From positions 1,985,547 to 2,049,546 of the forward strand of contig OZ026561.1 in assembly GCA_964020155.1 (NCBI GenBank): DNA of 64,000 nucleotides. Direction: 5' to 3'. This document shows, one piece after another, positions 13,660 through 25,823 of this stretch; position 1 is the stretch's first letter; every line of letters begins with the position of its first letter. The translations under genes were made by a program, and so were the position numbers. The notes under the pieces are model-generated. The model saw nothing but the letters and a program-made list of their open reading frames with translations. It ran no database searches and was not told the DNA's origin. Origin of the DNA: Chondrilla cf. caribensis (lineage: Eukaryota > Porifera > Demospongiae > Chondrillida > Chondrillidae).

Positions 13660-14340
13660 TATTATGCAGTTAGATAGCTACAATATCTTCGAGCCATTAG
13701 GCGAGGCGAGTAATCGTGGTGCGCCATCTCGCAATGCGTTTGTATGTATATATATGTCTAAATACTATCCGTCCTATGTACTGTATATCCGTCCCAATAA
13801 TATGATTAGCGATGCCTCGATCGATTGCGCAATAGGTAAGATGGTGCAGCTGATTAGTCAAAACTTTCTTTGGGCAGCGAAAACAGGTTCGCTGTTTAAA
13901 GACTTTCCAAGACTTTCGATGGATATCTGCTCGAAGAACTGAGACTGCGAGTGAATGAAACGTAAGTGCCCTATTCGTCTGTTTTGTGTAAACCAGTCAA
14001 CCACGAGATCGTCCACGTCACCTCATAACACGCTCATACTCCCTGTCCAGCGGGACGGACTAATCGAGACTGAACGCTTCGACGGGCTGGCAATTTACGC
14101 ACGAAGAAGTGGCATGTTGGCCAAAATACCAAAATCTGTTCGTCCGGAACAATGAAGTACGTGGGCTAACCTCGATCAGACGCCCCCATCGAACGGAACC
14201 TAATAACCTCACTAAACCGCTCGGTAAAAACACGGCGTAAGAGAGGCTCAATGTATGGCCTAGTATAGTCATGATTTTATTATGGTAACTATCCAGGAAT
14301 TCAGTCATCACATCATCATGCTGTGTGAAATGGTGGATCA
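13660..14340. other. CpG-richer block, no gene recognised
   Basis: This stretch has clearly more CpG and GC than its neighbours. Open frames of 60-93 codons exist on both strands but none shows a domain I recognise, and no terminal inverted repeats were found. It could be an old transposon body or a segment transferred from elsewhere in the genome. Confidence 0.4.
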
Positions 14341-15419
14341 ATCTCGGATTATTACCTTACTAGTTGCCATGTGGTCTACATAGAACTTCTATTGAAATGT
14401 ACATGCAAGAGTGTGTACTATTATTGAGCTTATTAGGGTGGTCATGTGAACACTGATAAAAATCATAAACTTGTTCGCCAATAGGTCTACAGCCCCTCCA
14501 AGAGTACACTTGGATAGGACAGACCCACTTCTTGTCTCTATTATAATTATTACAATGATGTCATGTGGTCTTATGATGTCATAATAATTGAAAATGGAGG
14601 TGATGTCTATGCTACATGAGACTACTCTAAGAGGGTTTGCATACATCAGTATGAGCTGTTATGTGTCACACAGACACAGAAGAGGCTGTCGTGACCAGCA
14701 AACATTATAAAATTTATAACAAGGTCTATTTTATACATCTGAGATGGTGTGTACTTCACAGTATATGAGTTGGATATAGACACTGGGCAACTCATGGTTA
14801 CCAGGAACAGGATGAATAATCAGGTGTCCGCCAGGTCTATATAGCACCTATATTGCAATGGAAATTGTACATGGAAATCTATGTATGTGAAGTAATATTA
14901 TGTTCTGTGGACTCTGGTAAGCTTTGTGACCTGGAACAGCAGACTTTGACTAACATCAGATCTGTAGCACCTCCTGAAGGGTGTACATGCCTTTGCATTC
15001 AAGCTATGATGCATCAAATGGACACTGGAGGGGCCATGGTGTCCAGGAAAAAAAGGCATTTTCTAGCTGGTAACCATGAGGTCCATAGTACATCAAAATA
15101 GGTGTGCGTGCTTCTATATTTGTCCTGTTACATATAATATGGACACTGGGAATTTTCCAGTGATCAAGTACACAATTTAAGTTAGGAGAAGCCATTATAC
15201 TGTCAAATATCATTGAAAATTGGAAAGTAGTGGAAAGTCGCCACAAGGTCTATAGTACCACCTTGGTATTGTTCATACAAAAGTATTATGTACGTATTAT
15301 TATATATTATGTATGATATAGAGCCTAGGTGACCGACAGCACAACACAACTTGTTGGCCAAATTCAGGTCTGTAGCACCTCCTGCAGTGCTGAAAATAAC
15401 TATTTGTCTATGTTAGGAC

Positions 15420-16190
15420 ACATGTCCAACCAAATTCAATTTTGGTCGGACGCTTGAATAATATGGTCGGACGTTATTTTTGACAACTGTGAACACGTCT
15501 TTAATATCACTGATCATAAAAATTAGTGCAAAGTAAACATAAAAGACAGCAATACAGGAATACTAAATAAAGCAATGGTTACTGCAACACAATAGGGTCA
15601 TCATGATCGCGTGGGTTCATCCATAGGCGACTCCTAGGCCTGCAGCTCTTCTTTGCTCTTTCTTAAGCTGCAGCATGGCGTGTGTGTGCTGATCCGACTG
15701 AGCGTGATCCTTAACGTTGCTCGTACGAACTGAATCTGCACCGACGATCCATCGATCGCTGAAATTGCATCGATCCATGATGCTCGCCTTAAACTTGCTG
15801 CAGACTGAGCACTTCTAGCGCTTAAATATCCTCTTCCCACCGTCTAAAATCGTGTCGCAGTCGAACCACGATACGGTGCGATGCTTGCGATCCTAGTCCG
15901 TCACAGTGCGTCACTTCTTGAAGGTTTTCGTAAAGTAAAAGCTCGCTTACGCGCAGGTTCGTCCTCAGACGCTTGAGAAGCACCTCTTTTCATCCTAGTA
16001 CCGTCCACTGAAACGTTTCACACTTCGTTCGATTGTCTCTTTGTTGTTAACTAGCGACGGTTCTCAAAACGTGTGTTGGCGATCAGCCATTTTGTTCGGA
16101 CAAGATGGCCGACTGTTAACTGGAATGTCGCACCAACGAATATTTGCACGGAAAATGACCGAGGACCGACTGCTATTTTCAGCACTGCTC
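15420..16190. other. CpG-rich insert inside repeat cluster I
   Basis: The stretch has higher CpG than the flanking repeats and contains short internal repeats such as GGTCGGACG (near 15450 and 15470) and CGGACAAGATGGCCGAC (near 16095). It may be the body of a different transposon nested in the foldback cluster. Small open frames (for example minus strand 15840-15634) have no recognisable domain. Confidence 0.35.
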
Positions 16191-17697
16191 CTGGAGGATG
16201 TACATAACTCAGTATTTGTGCTATGATGCATCATATGAACACTGGATGGGCCATGGTGACCAGCAAAAAATGGCATTTTCTAGCTGGTAACCATGAGGTC
16301 CATAGTACATCAAATAAGGTGTGCATGCATTGGTATTTGTCCTGTTACATTTAATATGGACACTGGGCAGTTTGTAGTGCTCAATCAAGTGATGATCAAG
16401 TACACAATGTAAATTAGGAGAAGCCATTAGACTGTCAGTGTCATTGAAAATTGGAAAGTAGTGTACCGGAAACCACATCCTGTACACATGCTGTACCTAA
16501 CTGGGGTATTTTGTATCTGATGACCCTGGTGACCAGCAACAACATGTAGAAGTCACCTAAGTGGTCGCCACAAGTTGCCACATAGTATACGTACCTTCTT
16601 GGTATGTAGATATGAACATATAATGTACTATCATAACATGTCTGATACAGAGCCTTTGCGTCCGACAACAAAGCACATATTGTTGTCCACAATCAGGTTT
16701 GTACCACACACAGGCAAAATTCAAGTTTCAACTAATTTGAAACATAATGAAACCTACAAGAATGTGATGTCTGTTGTGTAATGTTTCAATTAGGTTTCAA
16801 TTGCTAATGGAACTCGGAATTTCAAAAGTTGCAAAATTTTACACTTCCAAATCTTAGATATTTCACTACAGATAAAAACTGCAAAACATGGCAATTCAAT
16901 ATATGGAACCTTGGCTTCAGACGTGGGAACAACATTGGTAACATGCTGTGAAACATGAGCAAATCATCAAATGTCTTTAGGTTATTAATCATTAGGTCAT
17001 TCTTTGTCACCCATGAGGGTGTACATTCCTCAGTACTTGTGCTATGATGCATGACATGGACACTGTGACAGGAGATTAGTAAAATAGCACATTTTCTAGC
17101 TGGCACATTGCACACCGGGGAGGGTATGCATGCAATAGTTGAATTCTCAGGTTAGATATGTACACTATGTATTAGTTTGTTATGATCAAAAAAAAGAATG
17201 TAAGTTGGGAGATGTGACAAGACAATGTAAGTACATTACAAAATAGTGCATGCAGCATTACCTTATTGTTCATCATAAGCTATCATGTATAACATGCTTC
17301 ATATTCATGATCAGGAGTATTGAATGAATAGCCTTCAAGAAGTCAAGGCTCATGCTAAAACTCCCCCTCATAGATATACTTCAATCAAGACAAGGATACT
17401 TTATAAGGGAGAGTTGTGGGTTCTGGTGTTCATTCAGTTTCTATGGTAGTAACAAAATTAATGATAATTCAATTATGGCTGCTGCATCAGCACATGATGT
17501 GAAATTCATTTTCAAAATACAAAATACCCCAGTAAGGTCCATCTTGTGTACAGGTTGTGGTACCTGGAACACTTATCTAGGTACATACAATAATTTTAAA
17601 GATCAAAAGCTTGTGGGGCTTTTGAACTTAAAATAACATACTTAGCAGACTCAAACAGTGGATGAAAAACATCGGTGATATACAGTGTTTGTCCATT

Positions 17698-17845
17698 TCA
17701 CCTCCATTGTGGTTTTCCCACCTATACTGGGTTTCAAATGGGATTTATATATAGCCTACCTGTCCATTCTCAATAAGAACAAGAGCTTGAAATCAGGAGG
17801 AATCTCAAAAAGTCCTGACCAATATGAAACACTTCACTGCTGTTG
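17698..17845 (+). pseudogene. Orphan promoter and start codon of gene 2
   Basis: This ~148-base block aligns with the promoter, 5' UTR and first exon start of gene 3 (49831-49970) and more loosely with gene 1. It has ATTGTGG at 17705, GGGTTTCAAATGGG, a TATATATA box at 17746-17753, AGCCTACC, then CAATATGAAAC with ATG at 17824. The frame opens MKHFTAV and reaches a TGA after 12 codons, because repeat-family sequence (GACTGTCAATATCATTGAAA, also near 16432 and 46420) replaces the rest of the signal exon. Sequence left of 17698 is also repeat-family. The block is therefore a truncated 5' end stranded between transposon sequences. Confidence 0.8.
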
Positions 17846-19507
17846 ACTGTCAATATCATTGAAAATTGGAAAGTAGTAATTGTAAAGGGCATTGGAAACC
17901 ACATGCATCTTGTAAACATGCTGGATTTAACTGGGGTATTTTTGATCTGATGAACATGGTGACCGGCAACAACATGTATATTTCACCTAAGTGGTCACCA
18001 CAAGGTCCCAAACATTACCTCCTTAGCATTGTACCTACAAAAGTAGGTGTATGATTATAATATGTATGACACCGAACCTTTGCGCTCAGCAACAAGACAT
18101 ATCTTGTTGGCCACAATCAGGTCCGTACTACACACAGGAGTGTGTACATGCCTCAGAATTTGTGCTATGATGCATCACATGGACACTGGAGAGGCCATGG
18201 TGACCAGTAATAAAATAGTAAAATAGAACATATTCTAACTGGGACATAGCACACCCAGAAGGGTGTGCATGCAATAGTTGAGTTCTCAGGCTAGATATGT
18301 TCGCTGTACGTTACTTTGTTATGACCAAAAAGAATGTATGCTGGGAGATTCAACAAGAATTCACCTTTATTGATAATTACCAAGTGCTCCAGGTACCGCG
18401 ACCTGTACACATGCTGAACCTTACTGGGGGTATGTTCAATTTGAAAACCAAATCCATATCACATGCTGATGCAGCACGCATAATTAAATTAGTATTTGTT
18501 ACTACCGTAGAAAATCAATGAACACCACAGCCCACAACACTCCATTATAAAGTATCCTTGTCTTGATTGATGTATATCCATGAGGGGAAGTTTTAGAATG
18601 AGCTGGACTTCTCGATAATTACGAAGTGTTCCAGGTACCGCAACCTGTACACATGCTGACCTTACTGGGGGTATTTTGAATTTGAAAACCAATTTCACAT
18701 CACATGGTGATGCAGCACCCATAATTAAATTATTATTTGTTACTACCATGGAAAATCAATGAACACCAGAATCCACAACTCTTGGTTAATATAAAGTATC
18801 CTTGTCTTGATTGACGTATATCCGTGAGGGGGAGTTTTAGAATGAGCTGGAACTTCTTGATGATGAATAAGCATCATGTTATACGTGATACTTATGACAA
18901 ACAGTAAGGTAATACAGTGTGCATCATTTTGTAATGTGTCTACATTTGTATAGTGTATTGTGTATCTGATTCAGATTATATTAGTGACATATGGATCATA
19001 CAAAAGAACTGGAACACACTACAACCTACAATTACTACAATGTACTAAGTGACATAATATTTTCACACATATACTACGTATGATGACTTTTACTGCAATA
19101 GTTATAATGCCATAGAACTCTATATACGAACATTTTAAAGATAAAAAGCTTGTGGGGCTTTTGAACTATAAAAACCTCATACTTAGCAGACTTAAACGAT
19201 GGCGAAATAACATCGGTGAGACACAATGTTTGTCTCAGTCATTTTCATTGCCTGGATAGTCAATTCCAACCTTATTTTCTACTCCTGACATACTAAATCA
19301 ACATTCTTTCATAGTGCAATAGACACACACATATAAAAGACTATATAATAATTGCAGTACTTGAATACCAATACATCATATGTGCACATGTGTTTCATGG
19401 GATTGTTACATTCCAGAATTCCAAAGAAGGTGAAATAGGGTCCTTGAATGCATGTGTACGAACAAAGATTATTGAATTTATTTCATTAATTTCTCTATCT
19501 ATCTATA

Positions 19508-19508
<1 letters not shown>

Positions 19509-19599
<91 letters not shown>
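19509..19599. repeat. Compound (TCTA)n(TA)n microsatellite
   Basis: About twelve TCTA units are followed directly by about 22 TA units, upstream of the first recognised CCP exon of gene 2. Confidence 0.95.
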
Positions 19600-19601
<2 letters not shown>

Positions 19602-19832
19602 CTGAATTTGATATAAATAATGTTTAGCACGATGTTTGTCTATAATTGAATCCAAGAAAGTATACGTAAGCCCAGATCCACATGGAAAACTATACTGTGG
19701 AAAGTCAATCATATACTCATTTTAAAATGCAGTTTCTAATATTTTAAAATTTAATGTCTATTAAATATATATACAATGCTAAATTGTACTGTATTAATAA
19801 TATAATATTTATATATACATATATATTTACAG

Positions 19833-22800
19833 GGTGTCTGTGCCCAACTGCTCCATCAAATGCATACACAACCTCCTGTTCCAATACTGATCCTGTTGGA
19901 TCCTCTGTACACTACTACTGCAACAGTGGATATACTCTTATCGGCAGTTCTTACAGATACTGTCGAAGTGGTGGCTATTGGAGCGGAACTCAACCCAGTT
20001 GCCGTAAGGGTGAGTGCACACTTATATCTGCCTGTAATCAACTCATATAAGTACTCAATTTACAGCACTATCTATTCACAATAATTGCACATGTAGCAAG
20101 TGCTTTCTATTCAATAGTCAATATTGTCTACATGTACTTCCAGATGACTGGGGTTACCAGTGAACCTATTGTCGGTTTTGAAGGGTATAACATACTGATA
20201 AGTGGCTCACGATATTAGCTGTGTAATAGTTATACAATGGCGTTTTCTGGTGTATGGAATATACAAGCACGAGTGTGTGTATATTCCATACACCGGAAAA
20301 TGCCATTGCATAACTATTATACACTCCGCCACTAGGTGATTACAATTTTAGTGGAAAGAAGCAATGGACAGCTGTCTGTCCAGCTCTCGTGATCGATCAC
20401 AATCAGGCTGCGAGTCACTGTCTTCTAGTGGATGCTTTTGTCTTTGCATTGGGAACTTTGTCGAATGTTGTTGTCCAGACTGTTCGAAGTGCGCGAAGTG
20501 CAGAGAACTGCTCACCCACTTCCTGAAAGAAATTTTTATCGTTAAAAGGCAAAGAAAAAAGGGCCACTGGCACAAAGAACGACAGTGAATATACAAGCAC
20601 ATTTCAGCTTTTTAATAAAAGAGTGCAAAAAGCTATCTGATGTCGGGAAAATCCTTTCTTTTAAATGCTCTGAATCCGAAAGGATTTTCCCGACAACAAT
20701 TGGAAACTTTGCAGTCCGAAATCCCTATTCGAAAGCTATCTGATCTTTGGTTTTACCTACTACAGTACTAAGCAATCTTAAGTGGTTAGTTTGGATAAAT
20801 ACCATATACGGCGTGTGCAAGCCTTATTGTTATTGCAAGTTGGTTATAAATATAATTGAAACTATACCATATTTGGTAAGGAATGTGTCTCTTATTCTAG
20901 TTATACATAGATATATAACTAGAATAAGAAGCCAAAAGGACTCTTATTCTAGTTATACCCCGGTAATGGAATATAATTTTGCATGGTGCCCTGGCAACGG
21001 AGTGTATAATAGATATATATATAATTATATAAGTAAAAGATAGAATAGCATAATACTAAGTCTACATTTGAAATTTACCATGAGTTAAGCAATATTGTAG
21101 ACTACTTAATCAGTAATGCTTCTGTCCTTTAACACACCTAGCTGTCAAATAAACATACATTAATGATTTAGGGCACAGATAAACATGATAAGTTATTTGA
21201 ATTTTCTAGTTCACTATCAAGTACAATTACATTTAAAGTAGAGATTATAACATGATATCATTGTATAGTGATTGAAGTAGGCAACAATACACCCAAAGCT
21301 TGAATGCACCCACATATGGATGAGATCTTTGGCATCTTGCATTGTCATAATATCCCCTAACATTCCAGTAGAAGCACTAAGGGTTTTCATCATTCCAACA
21401 TCCAATTAGGCTATAAAAGATTGTCAGATAATCAGGCCTCTGAAAGCTTGCATATATGATGTAAAATCAAAATAAATTTAACTTGTATAACTTCACACAC
21501 AAGTAGTAATACTGTACAGTATAATATTCTTTAAGCAAATACACTTTAACATTGATATCATGTTAATTAGTACAGATTTAATCTTTGCATTATTTCTATT
21601 ATTACAAGGTGTTACTGTACCTATGTAGGCCATATTGTATTTCACTTACTACTTCTGATCATGATAATAATATATCAGCATTCATCTGATTTTTTACAGA
21701 TTGCCAATGTCCAACTCCTCCATCAAATGGATACACAGCCTTTTGTACTAATTTCGACCAAGTTGGATCATATGTACGTTACTACTGCAACAGTGGATAT
21801 ACTTGCTTTGGTAGTTCCCTCAGTACATGTCTGAGTGGAGGCTACTGGAGTGGAACTAAACCTAGCTGTCGGAAGAGTGAGTACACATTGTTGTCATTTC
21901 TTAAGAAATCATCCATTGGCAAAAAGTTTTAATTAATATGTATGGAAATGAATAAATGGGATATTAGATATGAAACACATGTTTTAATTGGAAAGCATCC
22001 TGACAAACTCTGTGTACTGGCGTATCAAATTACATTTAAATACATTGGTAGTTGGTCAGTTTTACCTGATATATAATAAAGCACATGCATCCAGAGGAGG
22101 GGTACATGCAAGTATAATATACTGCCTACATACATAATATTATGTTTGACCCAGTACAATACACTGATACGTGATACAAATATTTTATATCCTATTTAAA
22201 ACCTTAGTGGATGTTATGAAACTTTCACCTGCTGTAAAGGTAAAAACTCTCCTTCAACTTCATTGGATGTTTACTAATCAGCTGATGGAACCCTATTATC
22301 CAAACATTCTGGATATCAGTGACTCACGTGCTTTTGTTTTAGTTGTTCTTTTTTCATCAGATTCTTATGCAGTCTCTGACCCTTGGCCAGTATTCAACTA
22401 AAAGTTAAAACATAGTGTAAATAACAAGGATTTCGATATCTGTGTCTGTTTCCATTGACATAGGAGTGGAATTGAAAAAATCCTATAGTATACACATTCT
22501 ATATGTAATATGACTGCATGTCCAAGTGAGAATCTAAAAAATAATTGCATTGGGTAAGCCAATTGTTGTTCCACCAGTATTGTTGGATTATTTTTGCTTA
22601 CCTTTCTTAGATACCTGTTCATGCCCTCCATCTCCATCTAATGGCTATATCAGTTCTTGTTCAGGGAGCCAATCCATTGGGAGAATTATTACCTACTCTT
22701 GTAACAGTGAGTTTAGTCTTGTTGGAAATTATTCCGAACGAACCTGTCAGTATGGTGGTCATTGGACTGGAAGGGCTCCTGTTTGTATAAGAAGTGAGTT

Positions 22801-23086
22801 GACAAAAATGCGTTCTGAAAATTATTCTTAAATACGGGTTTCTTCAGCAGTTCATTCCCTGCTGTGTTTGTAGAGACAACTTCTCTTTCCCGTATAGATA
22901 CTCACTGTCCATGTCCCTCAAAGCCTGCTAATGGAGCCATACTGTCTAACTGTTCTGGATATCAGTCCTTTGGTTCCTATTTATACTTTTCTTGTGATCC
23001 TGGCTTTTACCAGTCTAGTGGTGATACTACCAGAAGGTGTTCTGCTGGTGGGATTTGGAGTGGAAATGATCTGGTGTGTGAGAAAG
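19833..23086 (+). CDS. Gene 2 entry module T-T-U-S
   Basis: Exons 19833-20009 (T), 21700-21876 (T, with a seventh Cys in YTCFG), 22611-22793 (U) and 22898-23086 (S). The same T-U-S order lies in the middle of genes 1 and 3, so this is not the natural N-terminal part of the protein. The frame upstream of the first exon stays open to an in-frame ATG at 19754, giving a K-rich then hydrophobic leader (IIFIYTYIF) directly joined to the T domain if the acceptor is not used. That would be a possible but unproven substitute signal sequence. Confidence 0.8.
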
Positions 23087-25752
23087 GTCAGATTACAACA
23101 TTCAATAATGTACATAATTGACCAATGTACACAGCATGTTATACATGGTTAATGAAGTGTAAATATAACACTTAGACATGTCTGTAAATATAAAATATAA
23201 TATAATAGTATTATGGTATACAATTCCTTTCAATCAATCAATCTCTTTTTAACGTCAACAGCATGTAAAAATTCCATTTAATAAGAATAGCACCATACTC
23301 ATCTGTTTCACCTAGTTATTCTACAGTATACGTACATACACAAATTATACTAGATGCTATTTATCAACTGTTGTTCCTAAACTATAACGAGTGAATGATT
23401 TGATATTACAACAGAATCTACTTGTTCATGTCCTGCTGCTCCAACCAATGGATCAAGGAACTGTAGTGGAAGCAATGAAGGTGCTGCTTATAGTCGTTTG
23501 TATTATAAGTGTAACAGTGGATATCATGTTGTTGGTGATGAATACAGAACGTGTCATCCTAGTGGGAACTGGACCGGGAGTGATCCATCTTGTGAAAGAG
23601 GTAATATATCGAGTGTACACAGGTGTGTTTTGGGAGGGTACCTCTAGTAAACAGTATATATATAGTGGCTAGTGAAGAATTTCAGTTCAGATTTTATGGG
23701 CATACTATTGTATTATTAACTAATATCCCAATGCAATATATTATGTATGTTATGTTTTTGACATATTATTATATAATCATCTAGAATTAATTCTAATGCA
23801 GATGTCAGGTGCAAATGTCCATTTCCACCATCCAATGTACTCACTAGTACATGCTTTGGATATGTATCCACTGGATATGAAGTAAGTTATTACTGCATTA
23901 ACAGTGATACATACAAGTTGGTTGGAGATAAAAATAGAACTTGTCAAGGAAATGGCACTTGGACAGGAAATGAGCCATCTTGTGTTGAAGGTACCATTTT
24001 ATGCACCAGAAATAATGATAATATTATTACAATTGTACTACTGCATCCTATGCACATGTCAACTCAGCAGTTGTACATAATATAACTTCTAATCTCCACC
24101 AGGCTGCTCATGCCCCTCTGCCCCTGCGAATGGCTACACTAGTACTTGCTCAGTGTACCATTCTCATTACAACTCTATCGTTTACTCTTGTTACAATGGA
24201 TACTATCTGTATGGAGGTAGTTCTCGTAGAAGTTGTCAACGCAATGGCACCTGGTCTGGGAGTGCTCCTGTCTGTAAGCCAAGTGAGTACATGATTTGTA
24301 TGTTCATGTATATAATGAAATTCATTCATTATATACATGAACGATATACATTCTAACACATTAATATACTGCATTGATTAATTTTAATATTATATCATAA
24401 CCATGCCTCAATCTTTGTATGTGCTGTTACATGTACTGACGTGCCATAGTGTCTTTAGGTTGTTGCATATATAAATTATGCTGATTGTTATGGTTTGATT
24501 ATAATTGTGGAACATAAAATTAATTGGTAAAATCTTCTCTTTGGTCCTGAAATCAGATACCCCATGTCAGTGTCCATCTGCTCCCGCAAATGGGAGAATA
24601 TCCTCATGCTCTGGAAAAGCCAATGTTGGTACAAGGCTTTTTCTCTTTTGTAACAGTGGTTACTATCGAGAAGGAAGTAGCTATGCCACATGCCTTCGTA
24701 TGGGAAACTGGAATGAAATACCCACTTGTGACAAAAGTAAGTTTTTGTACAATTCATTAACATAGCAGCCTAAGAATTTCATAACATGAAATGCACAGCA
24801 ATAAACTGAGGTTATTTTTAGTTGTCTTAAGATCACAATGGTAAAGCCCAAAATTACATCTATAAGTATGAACTATACAATCCTATGAAACTTCATTGTG
24901 TAGAATATTATCGTAGTGGTGACAGAGTAAACCATATGTACAGGAACAGTTCAGCCTGATCTACTTCGACACTCTGATGTTCTTTTAACTACTCCAGTCA
25001 AACCATGTCCCTGTCCATCCTCACCAAATAATGGCTTCACAAACTGCAATGGATCACTTCATGCTGGTACTGGTAGCAGAGTGACATACTCCTGTAACAG
25101 TGGTTACACTCTATCAGGAAGTAGCTATAGGACATGTCAAAACAGTGGTAATTGGAGTAGAGCAGATCCAACTTGTTCAAGACGTAAGTTTATACCTACT
25201 AAATTTACATGGAATTCTGTTTTTTTTTCCTGTATTGATTATTACAATCATATTTTGCATAGTCACATGCGATTGTCCACCCTCTCCGTCTAATGGCTAC
25301 ATCAGCTCCTGTTCGGGAACAGTAAACAATGGAGACAATGTCTATTACTACTGTAACAGTGGGTATAGTCGTAGTGGTAGCTCCTACAGAACATGTCAGC
25401 TTGGTGGTTTCTGGTCAGGAAGTGTCCCATTGTGTTTGAGAAGTGAGAATGAATTAATATAAATATGCCGTTTGGCAGGATGTATACCCCCACCTTGTGG
25501 ATACCAGTTTTTGTGCACATATATGTACTTTTTACCAAAATGACAGTGTTCCTGTATAATCCTGCTAACAGATACCTGCCCCTGCCCTCCCTCTCCAAGT
25601 AATGGATACACAACAAGTTGTTCCAGTACAGACTCAGCCGGTTCTTATGTGTATTACTACTGTAACAGTGGATATCTCCTGACAAGCGGAGATAGTTCAA
25701 GGAAATGTCTACTTGGAGGGAACTGGACAGGAAGTGAACCTGTTTGTAAGAA

Positions 25753-25823
<71 letters not shown>

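Larger units (their letters stand above)
14620..19260. mobile_element. Foldback-type repeat cluster I
   Basis: Multiple diverged copies of one repeat family. The recognisable module GCTATGATGCATCACATGG, followed by ACACTGGAGGGGCCATGGTGACCAG, recurs near 15005, 16222, 17040 and 18165, and again in cluster II at about 46210, 46735 and (inverted) 48145. About 17335-17580 is inverted relative to two tandem units at about 18375-18612 and 18613-18860. A CpG-rich stretch (about 15420-16190) is embedded. The cluster lies exactly where the 5' end of gene 2 would be expected and surrounds the orphan gene 2 promoter block. Open frames here encode nothing recognisable. Confidence 0.75.

Noticed and set aside
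13664..14341. Open frames on both strands in a CpG-richer block
   Set aside because: No motif, no splice-supported gene structure; composition alone does not justify a gene call.
20364..20588. Small Cys-rich open frame
   Set aside because: It lies inside a foldback repeat region, has no recognised domain and no splice context; kept only as a note.
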